Below are positions 23,905 to 31,651 of a stretch of DNA of 64,000 nucleotides, piece after piece. Under the pieces are notes generated by a model. It was not told where the DNA came from. It made no database searches and saw only the letters and a list, made by a program, of their open reading frames with translations. Source of the DNA: Cryomorphaceae bacterium (GTDB taxonomy: Bacteria; Bacteroidota; Bacteroidia; Flavobacteriales_D; Sanyastnellaceae); the NCBI GenBank assembly GCA_016124575.1, contig WGNM01000005.1, positions 84,118 to 148,117 on the forward strand, written 5' to 3'. The translations under genes and the position numbers were made by a program. Each line of letters begins with the position of its first letter. The stretch's first letter is position 1.

Positions 23905-26025
23905 CTATTTAATAAAGGCGAGCTTCGCTTTTTCTACTTTGGTTTTAAAGACACCGAAAGCCACCACGGCGTTGTTGCCGTCGAGCTCAATCACAGTGCC
24001 GCTTTGTTTACCACCAACCAACTTCACCAACGATCCTACTTTGATAAGATCTAGCTCTGGCTTCGGCTTTTTCTTGGTTTGCTTTTTTGCAGCAGCTTTA
24101 ATCTTCAGTTCATCGGCACGTTTGGCATCTTCTATCTTGGTCTTCTCAACGGTGATGAACTTCTTGACGTCTTCCAGCAAGGTTTTATTCTGCGTCCCTT
24201 TGCCTTTGGTTGCGAACTGGTCAATGAATGTCTGCATCTTACGTCCGCGAATCAAGTAATGGTTATTGCGCTCTATCATCTCTTGCTGACTCTGCAACTT
24301 CTCTTCATACTTGGCTTGCCGACTTTCAAAACTTTCTTTGGCTTTTAAAGCATCTAGCTCGGCCTTTCGCGCATTTGCTACGAGCTTTTCAAACTCTGAT
24401 TTCTCTTTCTGCAACTCGGCGATGAGGTTGTCCATTTGGACTTTGTTTATGTCTAGCCTGCTCTTCGCATCTTCAATCAATGCCTGCGGTATACCGTTGA
24501 TCTCGGCAACCTCAAAGGTGAATGAACTGCCGGGTTGTCCTATGTCTAAGCGGTACAAAGGCTCCAGCGATTCTTTGTCGAACAACATGGATCCGTTGAT
24601 GGCGTTACGTAAATGCGAAGCCTTCAATTTGATGTTGCCATAGTGGGTGGTGACAACGCCGAAGCTTTTACGGTTGTAAAGTTCTTCAAAAAAGACTTCT
24701 GCGAGGGCGCCCCCTAGATCGGGGTCAGAACCGGTGCCGAATTCGTCGAGCAACAACAAACTTCGCCTATTTGCGACATCCAAAAAATGCTTCATCCGCT
24801 TCAAGCGATAGCTATACGTGCTGAGCTGGTTCTCTATGCTCTGGTTGTCGCCAATATCGGTGAGGATGCTGTGAAATAAGCACATCTTACTGTTCGGACT
24901 GGCTGGAATCAATAGTCCGCTTTGCAGCATGATTTGCAACAAACCTACTGTTTTTAAGGTGATGCTTTTTCCGCCAGCATTCGGTCCTGATATCACGAGC
25001 ATGCGGCTGAATTTGTCCATCCGCAGCGATTGGGCATGTGTCTTATTCCCACTTTTCTTGTTGGTCAACAACAAAATGGGGTGGTAGGCGTTGATGAGGT
25101 CGATCTCCTGCTCGTCGCTAATGGCGGGCATGTCGGCATTTATTTCCAATGCCAACTTGGTTTTCGCATTGATGAAGTCTAACTCCGGCAGCAGCTTCTG
25201 ATAGGCTTCTATCAACAGCAACGATTTGCGAATCTCCCGTGTCAAGGCCATCAATATGCGGTAAATCTCTTTGCGCTCGTCGTCTTGCAACATCTCAAAC
25301 TCAAAGTTCAAGGCGGTGTTCGCCTGTGGCTCAATAAAGGTTACGTTTCCGGTTTTCGAACTGCCCAAGGCCATCCCAGGAATCTTGCGTTTGTGGGTGC
25401 TCATCACGGCCAACACCCTGCGCTCATTCACAAATCCTTCTTTGGTGTCTGCCAACCACCCTTTGTCGATGAACTCTTTGAGCTCTTTGTTGAAGTTTCG
25501 GTTTATCTTCCTGCGTACTGATTGTATTTCTTGTCGTATGCGGTACAATTCAGGGGAGGCGTCGTCGCGCACCAAGCCGCGTATATCGAAGACCTTTTCG
25601 ATGGGGTCTATGATCTCTGTGGTGTGGTAAACGTCGGCATGCAGGGTACTTAAGCGCACGAAGGTGTCTTTGTTTTGCTTGAAAAATGCAACGAGCGAGT
25701 TCACCAATCGCGAAGCATCAATGAGGTGGCGAAAGCTTTCTTCAGAAAGCACTGAATCGCGCACGGCGAGGATGCGAATCTCGCGGTGTAATTCTTGGTA
25801 GTCGAGGGCTGGGAAGGTGTATCCTTCGGTGCGTATGCGGTGGAATTCTTTGACTAAACTCAACGACTCAACAACATCTTTTCGCTGTATCATGGGCGAG
25901 ATGTCGGTGGAACGTATGCGCGCGGTATCTCCAATGCAGTAGTCGTGCAGCATAATGCGGATGACGTCGAACTCTAAATCGGTCACCACTTGCTCATCGA
26001 AATAATGCATCAACTGCTCACTCAT
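23905..26025 (-). CDS. mutS2: MutS2-type DNA mismatch-repair-like ATPase lacking a Smr domain
   Basis: A 706-residue protein. The N-terminal half is the MutS lever/clamp-like helical region; the ATPase core has Walker A GPNAGGKSITLKT (near residue 350), then DIGDNQSIENQLSTYSYRLK and the Walker B region LLLLDEFGTGSDPDLGGALAE, with THYGNIK. It continues into the long coiled coil usual in MutS2 (about 500-610, rich in Lys/Glu). The C-terminus ends in a small KOW-like segment (VGSLVKLVGGKQSGTV). The Smr nuclease domain of Bacillus-type MutS2 (about 780 residues) is missing. MutS2 proteins act on recombination intermediates or collided ribosomes, not classical mismatch repair. Its ATG overlaps the miaA stop by four bases. 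Confidence 0.92.
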   Translation of the reverse strand: MSEQLMHYFDEQVVTDLEFDVIRIMLHDYCIGDTARIRSTDISPMIQRKDVVESLSLVKEFHRIRTEGYTFPALDYQELHREIRILAVRDSVLSEESFRHLIDASRLVNSLVAFFKQNKDTFVRLSTLHADVYHTTEIIDPIEKVFDIRGLVRDDASPELYRIRQEIQSVRRKINRNFNKELKEFIDKGWLADTKEGFVNERRVLAVMSTHKRKIPGMALGSSKTGNVTFIEPQANTALNFEFEMLQDDERKEIYRILMALTREIRKSLLLIEAYQKLLPELDFINAKTKLALEINADMPAISDEQEIDLINAYHPILLLTNKKSGNKTHAQSLRMDKFSRMLVISGPNAGGKSITLKTVGLLQIMLQSGLLIPASPNSKMCLFHSILTDIGDNQSIENQLSTYSYRLKRMKHFLDVANRRSLLLLDEFGTGSDPDLGGALAEVFFEELYNRKSFGVVTTHYGNIKLKASHLRNAINGSMLFDKESLEPLYRLDIGQPGSSFTFEVAEINGIPQALIEDAKSRLDINKVQMDNLIAELQKEKSEFEKLVANARKAELDALKAKESFESRQAKYEEKLQSQQEMIERNNHYLIRGRKMQTFIDQFATKGKGTQNKTLLEDVKKFITVEKTKIEDAKRADELKIKAAAKKQTKKKPKPELDLIKVGSLVKLVGGKQSGTVIELDGNNAVVAFGVFKTKVEKAKLAFIK

Positions 26026-26942
26026 GGGTGTCTCATTTGCTCGTCACTCCAAGCCAAAAGTGCTTCTTTATCGCGTCGGTCGAACCAAGTAATATCACTT
26101 TGCTTCTTAAACCAGGTCATCTGCCGTTTGGCAAAATTGCGGGTGTGCTGCTTGATCAACTCTATGCTCTCTTCCAAACTGATTTTGCCATCGAAATGTT
26201 CAAACAGTTCTTTATATCCTACTGTATTTAAGGCGTTCGCACCACGGTGCGGATGTAAAAGTCGCGCTTCTTCTACAAGTCCGGCCGCTACCATTTGGTC
26301 TACCCGCATGTTGATGCGTTGATACATTTCTTCGCGCTCGCAGGTAATACCCGCAATGGCGTATCTGAATTTCCGAATTTTATTGGTGTTCTTTCTCAAT
26401 TCGGAATATGCGTTTCCCGATGTGCGACACACTTCCAATGCGCGTATCAATCGTTGGTGGTTATGTATGTCCATCTCCCCAAAATGCACAGGGTCGCGCT
26501 CTTTCAACTCTTCCTGCAGCGCTTCTATTCCGTTCTCTTCCAATTCTTTTATTAGCGCTTCGCGGATGGTGGGGTCCGATGGCAATGCGTCGAATCCGTG
26601 CAGCACGGCATTTACATACAATCCCGATCCTCCGGTCATAATTGCTGCGTTGTGATTCTCGAAATGTTTATCGAGAAAAGAGATGACGTCGCGCTCGAAA
26701 TCGCCTGAAGAGTAGGGGGTGGAAATGTCTAAAAAATCTATGAAATGGTGCTTTGCCGCTTGCTGTTCTTCAACAGTCGGATGCGCTGTGCCTATGGCTG
26801 TGTTGCGGTAAAGCTGTCGGCTATCGGCAGAAACGATTTCCAATCCATGGTGTTTGGCAAGGTCTATTGCTGCAGCAGTCTTACCAACAGCTGTTGGCCC
26901 GACGATGACTAGTAAGAGCGGACGTGTATTAGTAGTCGTCAC
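26022..26942 (-). CDS. miaA: tRNA dimethylallyltransferase
   Basis: A 306-residue enzyme that adds an isopentenyl group to A37 of tRNAs reading UNN codons. Motifs are the P-loop VGPTAVGKTAAAIDLA, the substrate-binding SADSRQLYR, the MTGGSGLYV loop, and RNFAKRQMTWFKKQ near the C-terminus. No ATG stands near the P-loop; the GTG at 26942-26940 gives the normal family length and begins 12 residues before the P-loop. The frame extends further upstream with an in-frame ATG at 26999, but that would add an Ala/Thr-rich tail overlapping the Asp/Gly-rich end of the previous gene. Start therefore is moderately certain. Overlaps the upstream stop and mutS2 start, so a three-gene operon is likely. Confidence 0.92.
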   Translation of the reverse strand: MTTTNTRPLLLVIVGPTAVGKTAAAIDLAKHHGLEIVSADSRQLYRNTAIGTAHPTVEEQQAAKHHFIDFLDISTPYSSGDFERDVISFLDKHFENHNAAIMTGGSGLYVNAVLHGFDALPSDPTIREALIKELEENGIEALQEELKERDPVHFGEMDIHNHQRLIRALEVCRTSGNAYSELRKNTNKIRKFRYAIAGITCEREEMYQRINMRVDQMVAAGLVEEARLLHPHRGANALNTVGYKELFEHFDGKISLEESIELIKQHTRNFAKRQMTWFKKQSDITWFDRRDKEALLAWSDEQMRHP

Positions 26943-27522
26943 TGTCGTAATCGCCTCCGCCGCCTCCGCCCCAACCGTGGTCGTCGTTGCCGTAGGCATC
27001 GTCTTCGTCCAAATAAGCATCCAATTCAGGATCGCCCGTGCTGTAGCGGTCTTCTTCTTCGTAAACTTCTTCTTCCGGCTCGAACTCCAAACCGGCAAAA
27101 AGATCCGATTCTTTGGATGTCTGCTCCGGTGCTTCGCCATACACGAGCGTCACTTTCGGGTACAAGGTAGACGGAGCTGCTTTTTTGATTTCAACCAACT
27201 CGAGGTAGAAACACCACATGCGCAGAAAATCGAAGACGTAGATTACCTTTTCTTCAGGTGAGGTTAATTTGTCGGCAAGCTTCACGTCAGACATAGATGC
27301 TACCTTTGAGGCGCCATCATTCATTTCCATCAAGGTGATCTCTTCTCCGCGCTCCCAGGTGTCGTTGCTGAGGTAGAAAGATGCCATTTCGCCTTCCGAA
27401 AAGTCAAATGCAGTCAGAATAGACTGGTGCAATTCTTCGAATGTCGACTCGGTTTTGATCTCGATGTCTCTGAAAATGTCTTCATCAGTATCGATGACGA
27501 CGCGGAATTTGAAGATGTTCAT
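26929..27522 (-). CDS. Plasmid pRiA4b ORF-3-like family protein
   Basis: A 197-residue cytoplasmic protein starting MNIFKFRVVID at the ATG at 27522 (an in-frame extension to 27549 is less likely because the -7 box would overlap or lie too close). The family core (about 1-130) is visible in FKFRVVIDTDEDIFRDIEI, FEELHQSILTAFDF, then KVIYVFDFLRMWCFYLELVEI. The C-terminal tail is strongly acidic and glycine-rich, with GWGGGGGGDYDSDDY at the end. The family occurs on plasmids and chromosomes with no agreed function. In this phylum it is often found beside miaA. Its stop overlaps the proposed miaA start. Confidence 0.85.
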   Translation of the reverse strand: MNIFKFRVVIDTDEDIFRDIEIKTESTFEELHQSILTAFDFSEGEMASFYLSNDTWERGEEITLMEMNDGASKVASMSDVKLADKLTSPEEKVIYVFDFLRMWCFYLELVEIKKAAPSTLYPKVTLVYGEAPEQTSKESDLFAGLEFEPEEEVYEEEDRYSTGDPELDAYLDEDDAYGNDDHGWGGGGGGDYDSDDY

Positions 27523-27546
27523 GGAAAATGTAGTGCTTAACGACCA

Positions 27547-27554
27547 CAAAGGTA
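27547..27554 (-). promoter_or_regulatory. -7 box (TACCTTTG) of the pRiA4b ORF-3-like/miaA/mutS2 operon
   Basis: An exact TAnnTTTG on the minus strand, 24 bases before the ATG at 27522. Confidence 0.6.
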
Positions 27555-27559
27555 CAAAT

Positions 27560-28159
27560 CTATTGTTTCAGACGGTAGCCAATGGCGAGTTCCAATCGAT
27601 AGATTTTTGAATCTCTATTTTCAGCAGCAGCTCTTTTTTTTGCATCATCCCACGCGAGTGGCTCTGCCCAATGCACTGCCGATTTCCCAGCACCTGCAAG
27701 TACTTCGAAATAAAATGGTGATTGTTCGGTGTCTATGCGCATTCCGACAGATATTCCGAAACCCGCAGCTACTCCTTTGCGCAGCTGTCCTTGCTCATAC
27801 AGTGGCGAGATGCTGTATTCTCTCAGGCGAGCTAGCTGCCCAAAAGCGCCGAAAAACAATCCGCGGTGGTTGCCTTCTGCGTAAGCTTTGTTGAGGTATA
27901 AGCGGAATTCAGGGTATACAGATACGCCACCTAAGCTGTAATCTTGTCGTGTGGCTGATATTAAATCTTGATTGAGCGCAGCGTATTGTCCCACTTCGAA
28001 GTGGATACCAAGGGTGTATGGACGAGTGGTTTCGTGCTCATAGCCAACGCCAAAAATAGGTTGACCAGTCAGAAAATAACTATTCTGAAAGCGTATGTTC
28101 GATTGCGAAAACGCAAGGAAGGGAATACAATATAGGGCGATAACGAGTATTATTCGCAT
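27560..28159 (-). CDS. Outer-membrane beta-barrel-like hypothetical protein
   Basis: A 199-residue exported protein starting at the ATG at 28159 (a TTG three codons upstream is less likely). A signal peptide covers residues 1-19 (cleavage after LAFS-QSN). The mature chain alternates hydrophobic and polar residues in strands ending in aromatic residues (PIFGVGYEHE, GGVSVYPEFRLYLN, GLFFGAFGQLARLREY, LELAIGYRLKQ), the pattern of an eight-stranded outer-membrane barrel. No family is recognised with certainty. It follows the bacillithiol protein YtxJ gene by 36 bases on the same strand, with a TATATTTA box between. Function unknown. Confidence 0.7.
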   Translation of the reverse strand: MRIILVIALYCIPFLAFSQSNIRFQNSYFLTGQPIFGVGYEHETTRPYTLGIHFEVGQYAALNQDLISATRQDYSLGGVSVYPEFRLYLNKAYAEGNHRGLFFGAFGQLARLREYSISPLYEQGQLRKGVAAGFGISVGMRIDTEQSPFYFEVLAGAGKSAVHWAEPLAWDDAKKRAAAENRDSKIYRLELAIGYRLKQ

Positions 28160-28195
28160 CGTATGCAAGCATTAGGTTGCAGTAAATATAGCGAA

Positions 28196-28537
28196 TCAGA
28201 TCCATTTTTTAACATCTGCGGCGTCAATTCGCTCATGCGATGTGTTCTCTACTGCTTTTCCTTTTTTTACAACGATCAACTGCGGCGATTGGTGGACAAC
28301 GTTTAAATCGTGGGCAATGCGATTGGATATGCTTCTAAATGCGATAAGGTCTAAGAAATAGGTCGAAACACTCTCTTGCTCATAACCATAGGTTCGCTCA
28401 AAATTCCGCAATGCGAAAGCACTGATCGAACAACGGGTGCTGTGTTTGAAAATTAAAACCACGCGGTCGTGCGATTCTTCAAGCGCTTTTTGAAGATCGG
28501 CGTCGGTTTCTATGTTATTCCATACGATTGCGGCCAT
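28196..28537 (-). CDS. ytxJ: Bacillithiol system redox-active protein YtxJ
   Basis: A 113-residue thioredoxin-fold protein. The motif IFKHSTRCSISAFALRNFE places Cys36 at the position of the single active cysteine of YtxJ-type bacilliredoxin-like proteins (Cys-x-Ile-Ser). A cis-proline-like QSPQLIVVKKG lies near residue 84. The family is found in organisms that make bacillithiol and probably removes bacillithiol from proteins. The presence of bshA at 40.5 kb supports that link. No signal peptide, so cytoplasmic. Divergent from the gene at 28585; the two starts are 47 bases apart and share the promoter region. Confidence 0.87.
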   Translation of the reverse strand: MAAIVWNNIETDADLQKALEESHDRVVLIFKHSTRCSISAFALRNFERTYGYEQESVSTYFLDLIAFRSISNRIAHDLNVVHQSPQLIVVKKGKAVENTSHERIDAADVKKWI

Positions 28538-28556
28538 GACTGAGGTTCTAAATTAT

Positions 28557-28564
28557 TAGCTTTG
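28557..28564 (+). promoter_or_regulatory. -7 box (TAGCTTTG) of the gene at 28585
   Basis: An exact TAnnTTTG 20 bases before the ATG at 28585, in the gap between divergent genes. Confidence 0.55.
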
Positions 28565-28584
28565 CAGCGAAATTAATCATTCCC

Positions 28585-29115
28585 ATGGATACGCGAATCA
28601 TAAAAGGTGCAGTTGCACTGCTTGCTCTAGCTTACACTGTTTACTTATATGCTACCGGACATTGGGGTTCAGGTATCGGTATGACGCTGGTGTCGGCCGT
28701 TTTGGTGCTTGTCTTCTTGCGCAGCATGCGCATGATCATGGTGTTCTTTCATTTGCGCCAACAGCAAATGGAGAAAGGAAAGAAGTGGCTCAACCGCATC
28801 AATCCAAATCATTTGTGGAAAAAACAACGTGGATACTACTATTTCCTTACAGGTAGCACGCAGCTTGAAACGAACTTGAACGAGGCTGAGAAGAATTTGA
28901 AAAAAGCACTCACGTATGGACTTCGTGCTGACCACGATAAAGCTGCTGTGAAGTTGAATTTGGCAGCCATCGCTTCAGCGAAGCGGAAACCAAAAGAAGC
29001 GCAAATACTTTTAATGGAAGCTAAAAAGCTGGATACGAAGGGTTTGCTGAAAAACGATATCAAAACGTTCGAAAAAGCACTTAAAAATCCAAAGGTGGTC
29101 TATCGGAGACGTTAA
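28585..29115 (+). CDS. Two-helix membrane protein with a TPR-like cytoplasmic tail
   Basis: A 176-residue protein of unknown function. Residues about 8-26 and 30-55 are hydrophobic and likely cross the inner membrane (GAVALLALAYTVYLYATGH, MTLVSAVLVLVFL). The rest is cytoplasmic, basic and helical: GYYYFLTGSTQL, LNEAEKNLKKALTYGL and KAAVKLNLAAIASAKRKPKEAQILLMEAKKLD have the small/large residue pattern of two or three TPR-like repeats. The final 35 bases overlap the convergent gene at 29081. Similar short DUF2892-like membrane proteins occur in Flavobacteriales; no function is known to me. Confidence 0.8.
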   Translation: MDTRIIKGAVALLALAYTVYLYATGHWGSGIGMTLVSAVLVLVFLRSMRMIMVFFHLRQQQMEKGKKWLNRINPNHLWKKQRGYYYFLTGSTQLETNLNEAEKNLKKALTYGLRADHDKAAVKLNLAAIASAKRKPKEAQILLMEAKKLDTKGLLKNDIKTFEKALKNPKVVYRRR

Positions 29116-29407
29116 CCTTGGCAGCACGCTGAATTTGCTGAAGTCTTGAAAGCAAATGCAGACTCTTGCGCTGCGTGTCGTGACTGATGGTACGGTAGTG
29201 ATTGTCTAAATCGGTAGAACCATTCTTGTAGTTGTGCGCATCTATCTTTAAAATTTGATAGTTGGTTTCTTCTGACGCGTCACGAATGATGCGGTTCAGC
29301 TCATCACTATCCTGTGGATAATGAATGAGGTGTGTGAAGCACTGTTCTACAACATCGTTCATGATGCTGTGTACAGCTTGATGCAGATCGTTTCGATTTG
29401 TTGACAT
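29081..29407 (-). CDS. Hypothetical 108-residue cytoplasmic protein
   Basis: Starts at the ATG at 29407. The sequence is hydrophilic and helical (LHQAVHSIMNDVVEQCFTHL, RIIRDASEETNYQILKIDAH, TQRKSLHLLSRLQQIQR) with no membrane segment or known motif. It overlaps the end of the convergent gene at 28585 by 35 bases, so one of the two ends may be wrong, though both frames look coding in composition. Upstream lies a perfect AT-rich palindrome (29438-29463). Function unknown. Confidence 0.6.
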   Translation of the reverse strand: MSTNRNDLHQAVHSIMNDVVEQCFTHLIHYPQDSDELNRIIRDASEETNYQILKIDAHNYKNGSTDLDNHYRTISHDTQRKSLHLLSRLQQIQRAAKVNVSDRPPLDF

Positions 29408-29437
29408 TGTTCAGGTTTCAGGGCAAAATGAAATTAA

Positions 29438-29463
29438 GGATTTTTTTTGATTAAAAAAAATCC
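29438..29463. repeat. Perfect AT-rich palindrome
   Basis: GGA and eight T, loop GATT, eight A and TCC form an 11-bp perfect stem in the gap between the E1 gene end and the hypothetical gene at 29407. Followed by three CCAT units. It could act as a bidirectional terminator; no protein family is known to bind it. Confidence 0.55.
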
Positions 29464-29520
29464 ATCCATCCATACCTATAAAACCAATATACGTCGGTAC
29501 TAAACTCTATTTCGTCGAAA

Positions 29521-31530
29521 TCAATAGTTTAGTAGCTCTTCAATAGTTGCGCCTAGTCTGTTAGACGCGAGGAAGTTGTTTTCTAAGCCAACAGCGAACG
29601 GCACTGGGGTATCTAAACTGGCACATCGGCGCACTGGCGCGTCAAGCCATTGCCAACAGTTTTCGGTGATGAGGGCGCTAAGCTCTCCTCCAATTCCACC
29701 TGTCAAACAGTCTTCGTGAAGCACAAGGGCTCTTCCTGTTTTCTTTACGCTGGTATATATGGTGTCGGTATCCAATGGTGCCAAGGTGCGCAAGTCGATG
29801 ACCTCTATAGATTGTTCTTTGTGCTGCTCGGCATAGGCCATCGCCCAATGAACACCCATTCCATAGGTTACTATGGTCAAGCGTTCGCCTTTCACAACGA
29901 TGTTGGCTTGTCCGAATGGTATAGAGTAATAAGCATCTGGAACTTGCTGGGCTACGCTGCGGTAAATGGCTTTGTGCTCAAAAAACAGCACGGGATTCGG
30001 GTCTTCAAAAGAACGTGTCAACAGTCCTTTGGCATCAGCAGGAAAGGCTGGGTAGGCAATGCGCAATCCGGGTGTGTGGAAAAACCATGCTTCATTGCTC
30101 TGGCTGTGAAAAGGTCCTGCTGCAACTCCCGCTCCTGTTGGCATTCTTACCACTACGTCGGCCTTTTCTTCCCAGCGGTAATGAAGCTTCGCAAGGTTGT
30201 TGATGATTTGGTTGAACCCACAAGTAACGAAATCGGCAAACTGCATCTCCACCATTCCTTTCCATCCTTTCATTGAAAGTCCCAATGCGCTGCCTATTAT
30301 AGCACTTTCACACAAGGGGGTGTTACGCACACGCTCTTTTCCAAATTGGTCCAGAAATCCTTCGGTAACTTTAAATACGCCGCCGTATTCGCCAATGTCT
30401 TGTCCCATCAAGACAAGGTTGTCGTGCTTCTCCATGCTCTGTCGCAATCCGTCAGAAATGGCGTCGATGAACCTTTTCTCACTGCTTGGTCCGCTTGGCG
30501 GGGTAGCAGGTGTGCTGAATGGTTCAAAGAGGTCGTTCACTTCGCGTTCGGTAGAGACATCAATGGCAGGCAAGGCCAAGGCTTCTTTCAATTCGGCGTT
30601 GATGTGCTCTTTAATCTCTGCGCGCACTTTTTCTGCATATTCCGGAGTAATAACACCTGAACTTAGCAAAAAGGCTTCGTAGTTGTCAACGGGGTCTTTG
30701 TCTTCCCACGACTCAATCAAACCTTCTGGGTAGTATTTGGTTCCTGATGCTTCTTCATGTCCGCGCATTCTGAAGGTCATGAACTCCATGATAATCGGAC
30801 GTGGATTTTCACGTATGCTTTCGGCAGCCTTTTTTACGGCTTTATAAACTTCTAAAATGTTGTTTCCGTCTACTTGAATGGCGTCTTCTTGGGGTATGCC
30901 ATAGCCAATGGCTTTGTCGATAAAGCGGGCACAGCGGAATTGGTCACGCGATGGGGTCGATAGTCCCCAGGCGTTGTTTTCTATGGCGATAATAACAGGC
31001 AAATCCCATACGGCTGCTACGTTGAGTGCTTCATGGAAATCGCCTTCGCTGGCGCCGCCATCACCTGTAAATACGATGGTGGCTTTCTTCTCTTTGCTAA
31101 TTTTATTCGCTAGGGCGATGCCGTCGGCAATACCGAGTTGTGGTCCGAGGTGAGAAATCATTCCCACGACGTTATACTCCATGGTTCCGAAGTGAAACGA
31201 GCGGTCACGTCCTTTGGTAAACCCTTCTTCTTTTCCTTGGAATTGGGCAAACAGGCGCTTCAAAGGCAATTTACGCGATGTGAAAATCCCGAGATTTCGG
31301 TGCATCGGAAGTATGAACTCGTCGTCGTTCATCCCAGCAACAACTCCTACCGATATTGCCTCTTGTCCCATGCCACTGAACCACTTGGAGATCTTCCCTT
31401 GACGCAGCTGGCTCAGCATCTTTTCTTCAATAAGCCGGGGTAGCAAAATGCTTTTATACAGTTCCAACAGGATTTCGTTGTCTACGCCTGTGGTGTTAAA
31501 TTGCAATACGGGTTTTTCTAAAGTCGACAT
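29521..31530 (-). CDS. Thiamine-dependent 2-oxoacid dehydrogenase E1, fused alpha and beta subunits
   Basis: A 669-residue cytoplasmic enzyme in which the alpha and beta chains of a heterotetrameric E1 are joined. Residues about 1-330 are the alpha part, with the thiamine diphosphate motif from GDGGASEGDF to ENNAWGL. A linker rich in Pro/Ser (about 335-350) leads to the beta part (about 355-669), with MGQDIGEYGGVFKVTEGF, LCESAIIG, and LVLHEDCLTGGIGGELSA. Best matches by motif are branched-chain 2-oxoisovalerate dehydrogenases, though pyruvate is possible. No E2 or E3 gene is in the window. It has a -7 box 19 bases before the ATG. Confidence 0.93.
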   Translation of the reverse strand: MSTLEKPVLQFNTTGVDNEILLELYKSILLPRLIEEKMLSQLRQGKISKWFSGMGQEAISVGVVAGMNDDEFILPMHRNLGIFTSRKLPLKRLFAQFQGKEEGFTKGRDRSFHFGTMEYNVVGMISHLGPQLGIADGIALANKISKEKKATIVFTGDGGASEGDFHEALNVAAVWDLPVIIAIENNAWGLSTPSRDQFRCARFIDKAIGYGIPQEDAIQVDGNNILEVYKAVKKAAESIRENPRPIIMEFMTFRMRGHEEASGTKYYPEGLIESWEDKDPVDNYEAFLLSSGVITPEYAEKVRAEIKEHINAELKEALALPAIDVSTEREVNDLFEPFSTPATPPSGPSSEKRFIDAISDGLRQSMEKHDNLVLMGQDIGEYGGVFKVTEGFLDQFGKERVRNTPLCESAIIGSALGLSMKGWKGMVEMQFADFVTCGFNQIINNLAKLHYRWEEKADVVVRMPTGAGVAAGPFHSQSNEAWFFHTPGLRIAYPAFPADAKGLLTRSFEDPNPVLFFEHKAIYRSVAQQVPDAYYSIPFGQANIVVKGERLTIVTYGMGVHWAMAYAEQHKEQSIEVIDLRTLAPLDTDTIYTSVKKTGRALVLHEDCLTGGIGGELSALITENCWQWLDAPVRRCASLDTPVPFAVGLENNFLASNRLGATIEELLNY

Positions 31531-31549
31531 GGATGCACTGAAATTTCCG

Positions 31550-31557
31550 CAAATCTA
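31550..31557 (-). promoter_or_regulatory. -7 box (TAGATTTG) of the E1 dehydrogenase gene
   Basis: An exact TAnnTTTG on the minus strand, 19 bases before the ATG at 31530. Confidence 0.5.
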
Positions 31558-31627
31558 CTGATTAGTCTTGTGCTTCTTCTAATTTTTCATTCACCAAAAG
31601 CGGGGTTTTCTTTGTCGATTGGATAGC

Positions 31628-31635
31628 TATCTTTG
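31628..31635 (+). promoter_or_regulatory. -7 box (TATCTTTG) of the COG2509-type oxidoreductase gene
   Basis: An exact TAnnTTTG 16 bases before the ATG at 31652. Confidence 0.5.
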
Positions 31636-31651
31636 TGCGGATTTCTAAAAG

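Noticed and set aside
26929-27522. The pRiA4b ORF-3-like gene as evidence of an integrated plasmid
   Set aside because: The family name is historic; it is chromosomal in many Bacteroidota and is here in an operon with housekeeping miaA and mutS2.
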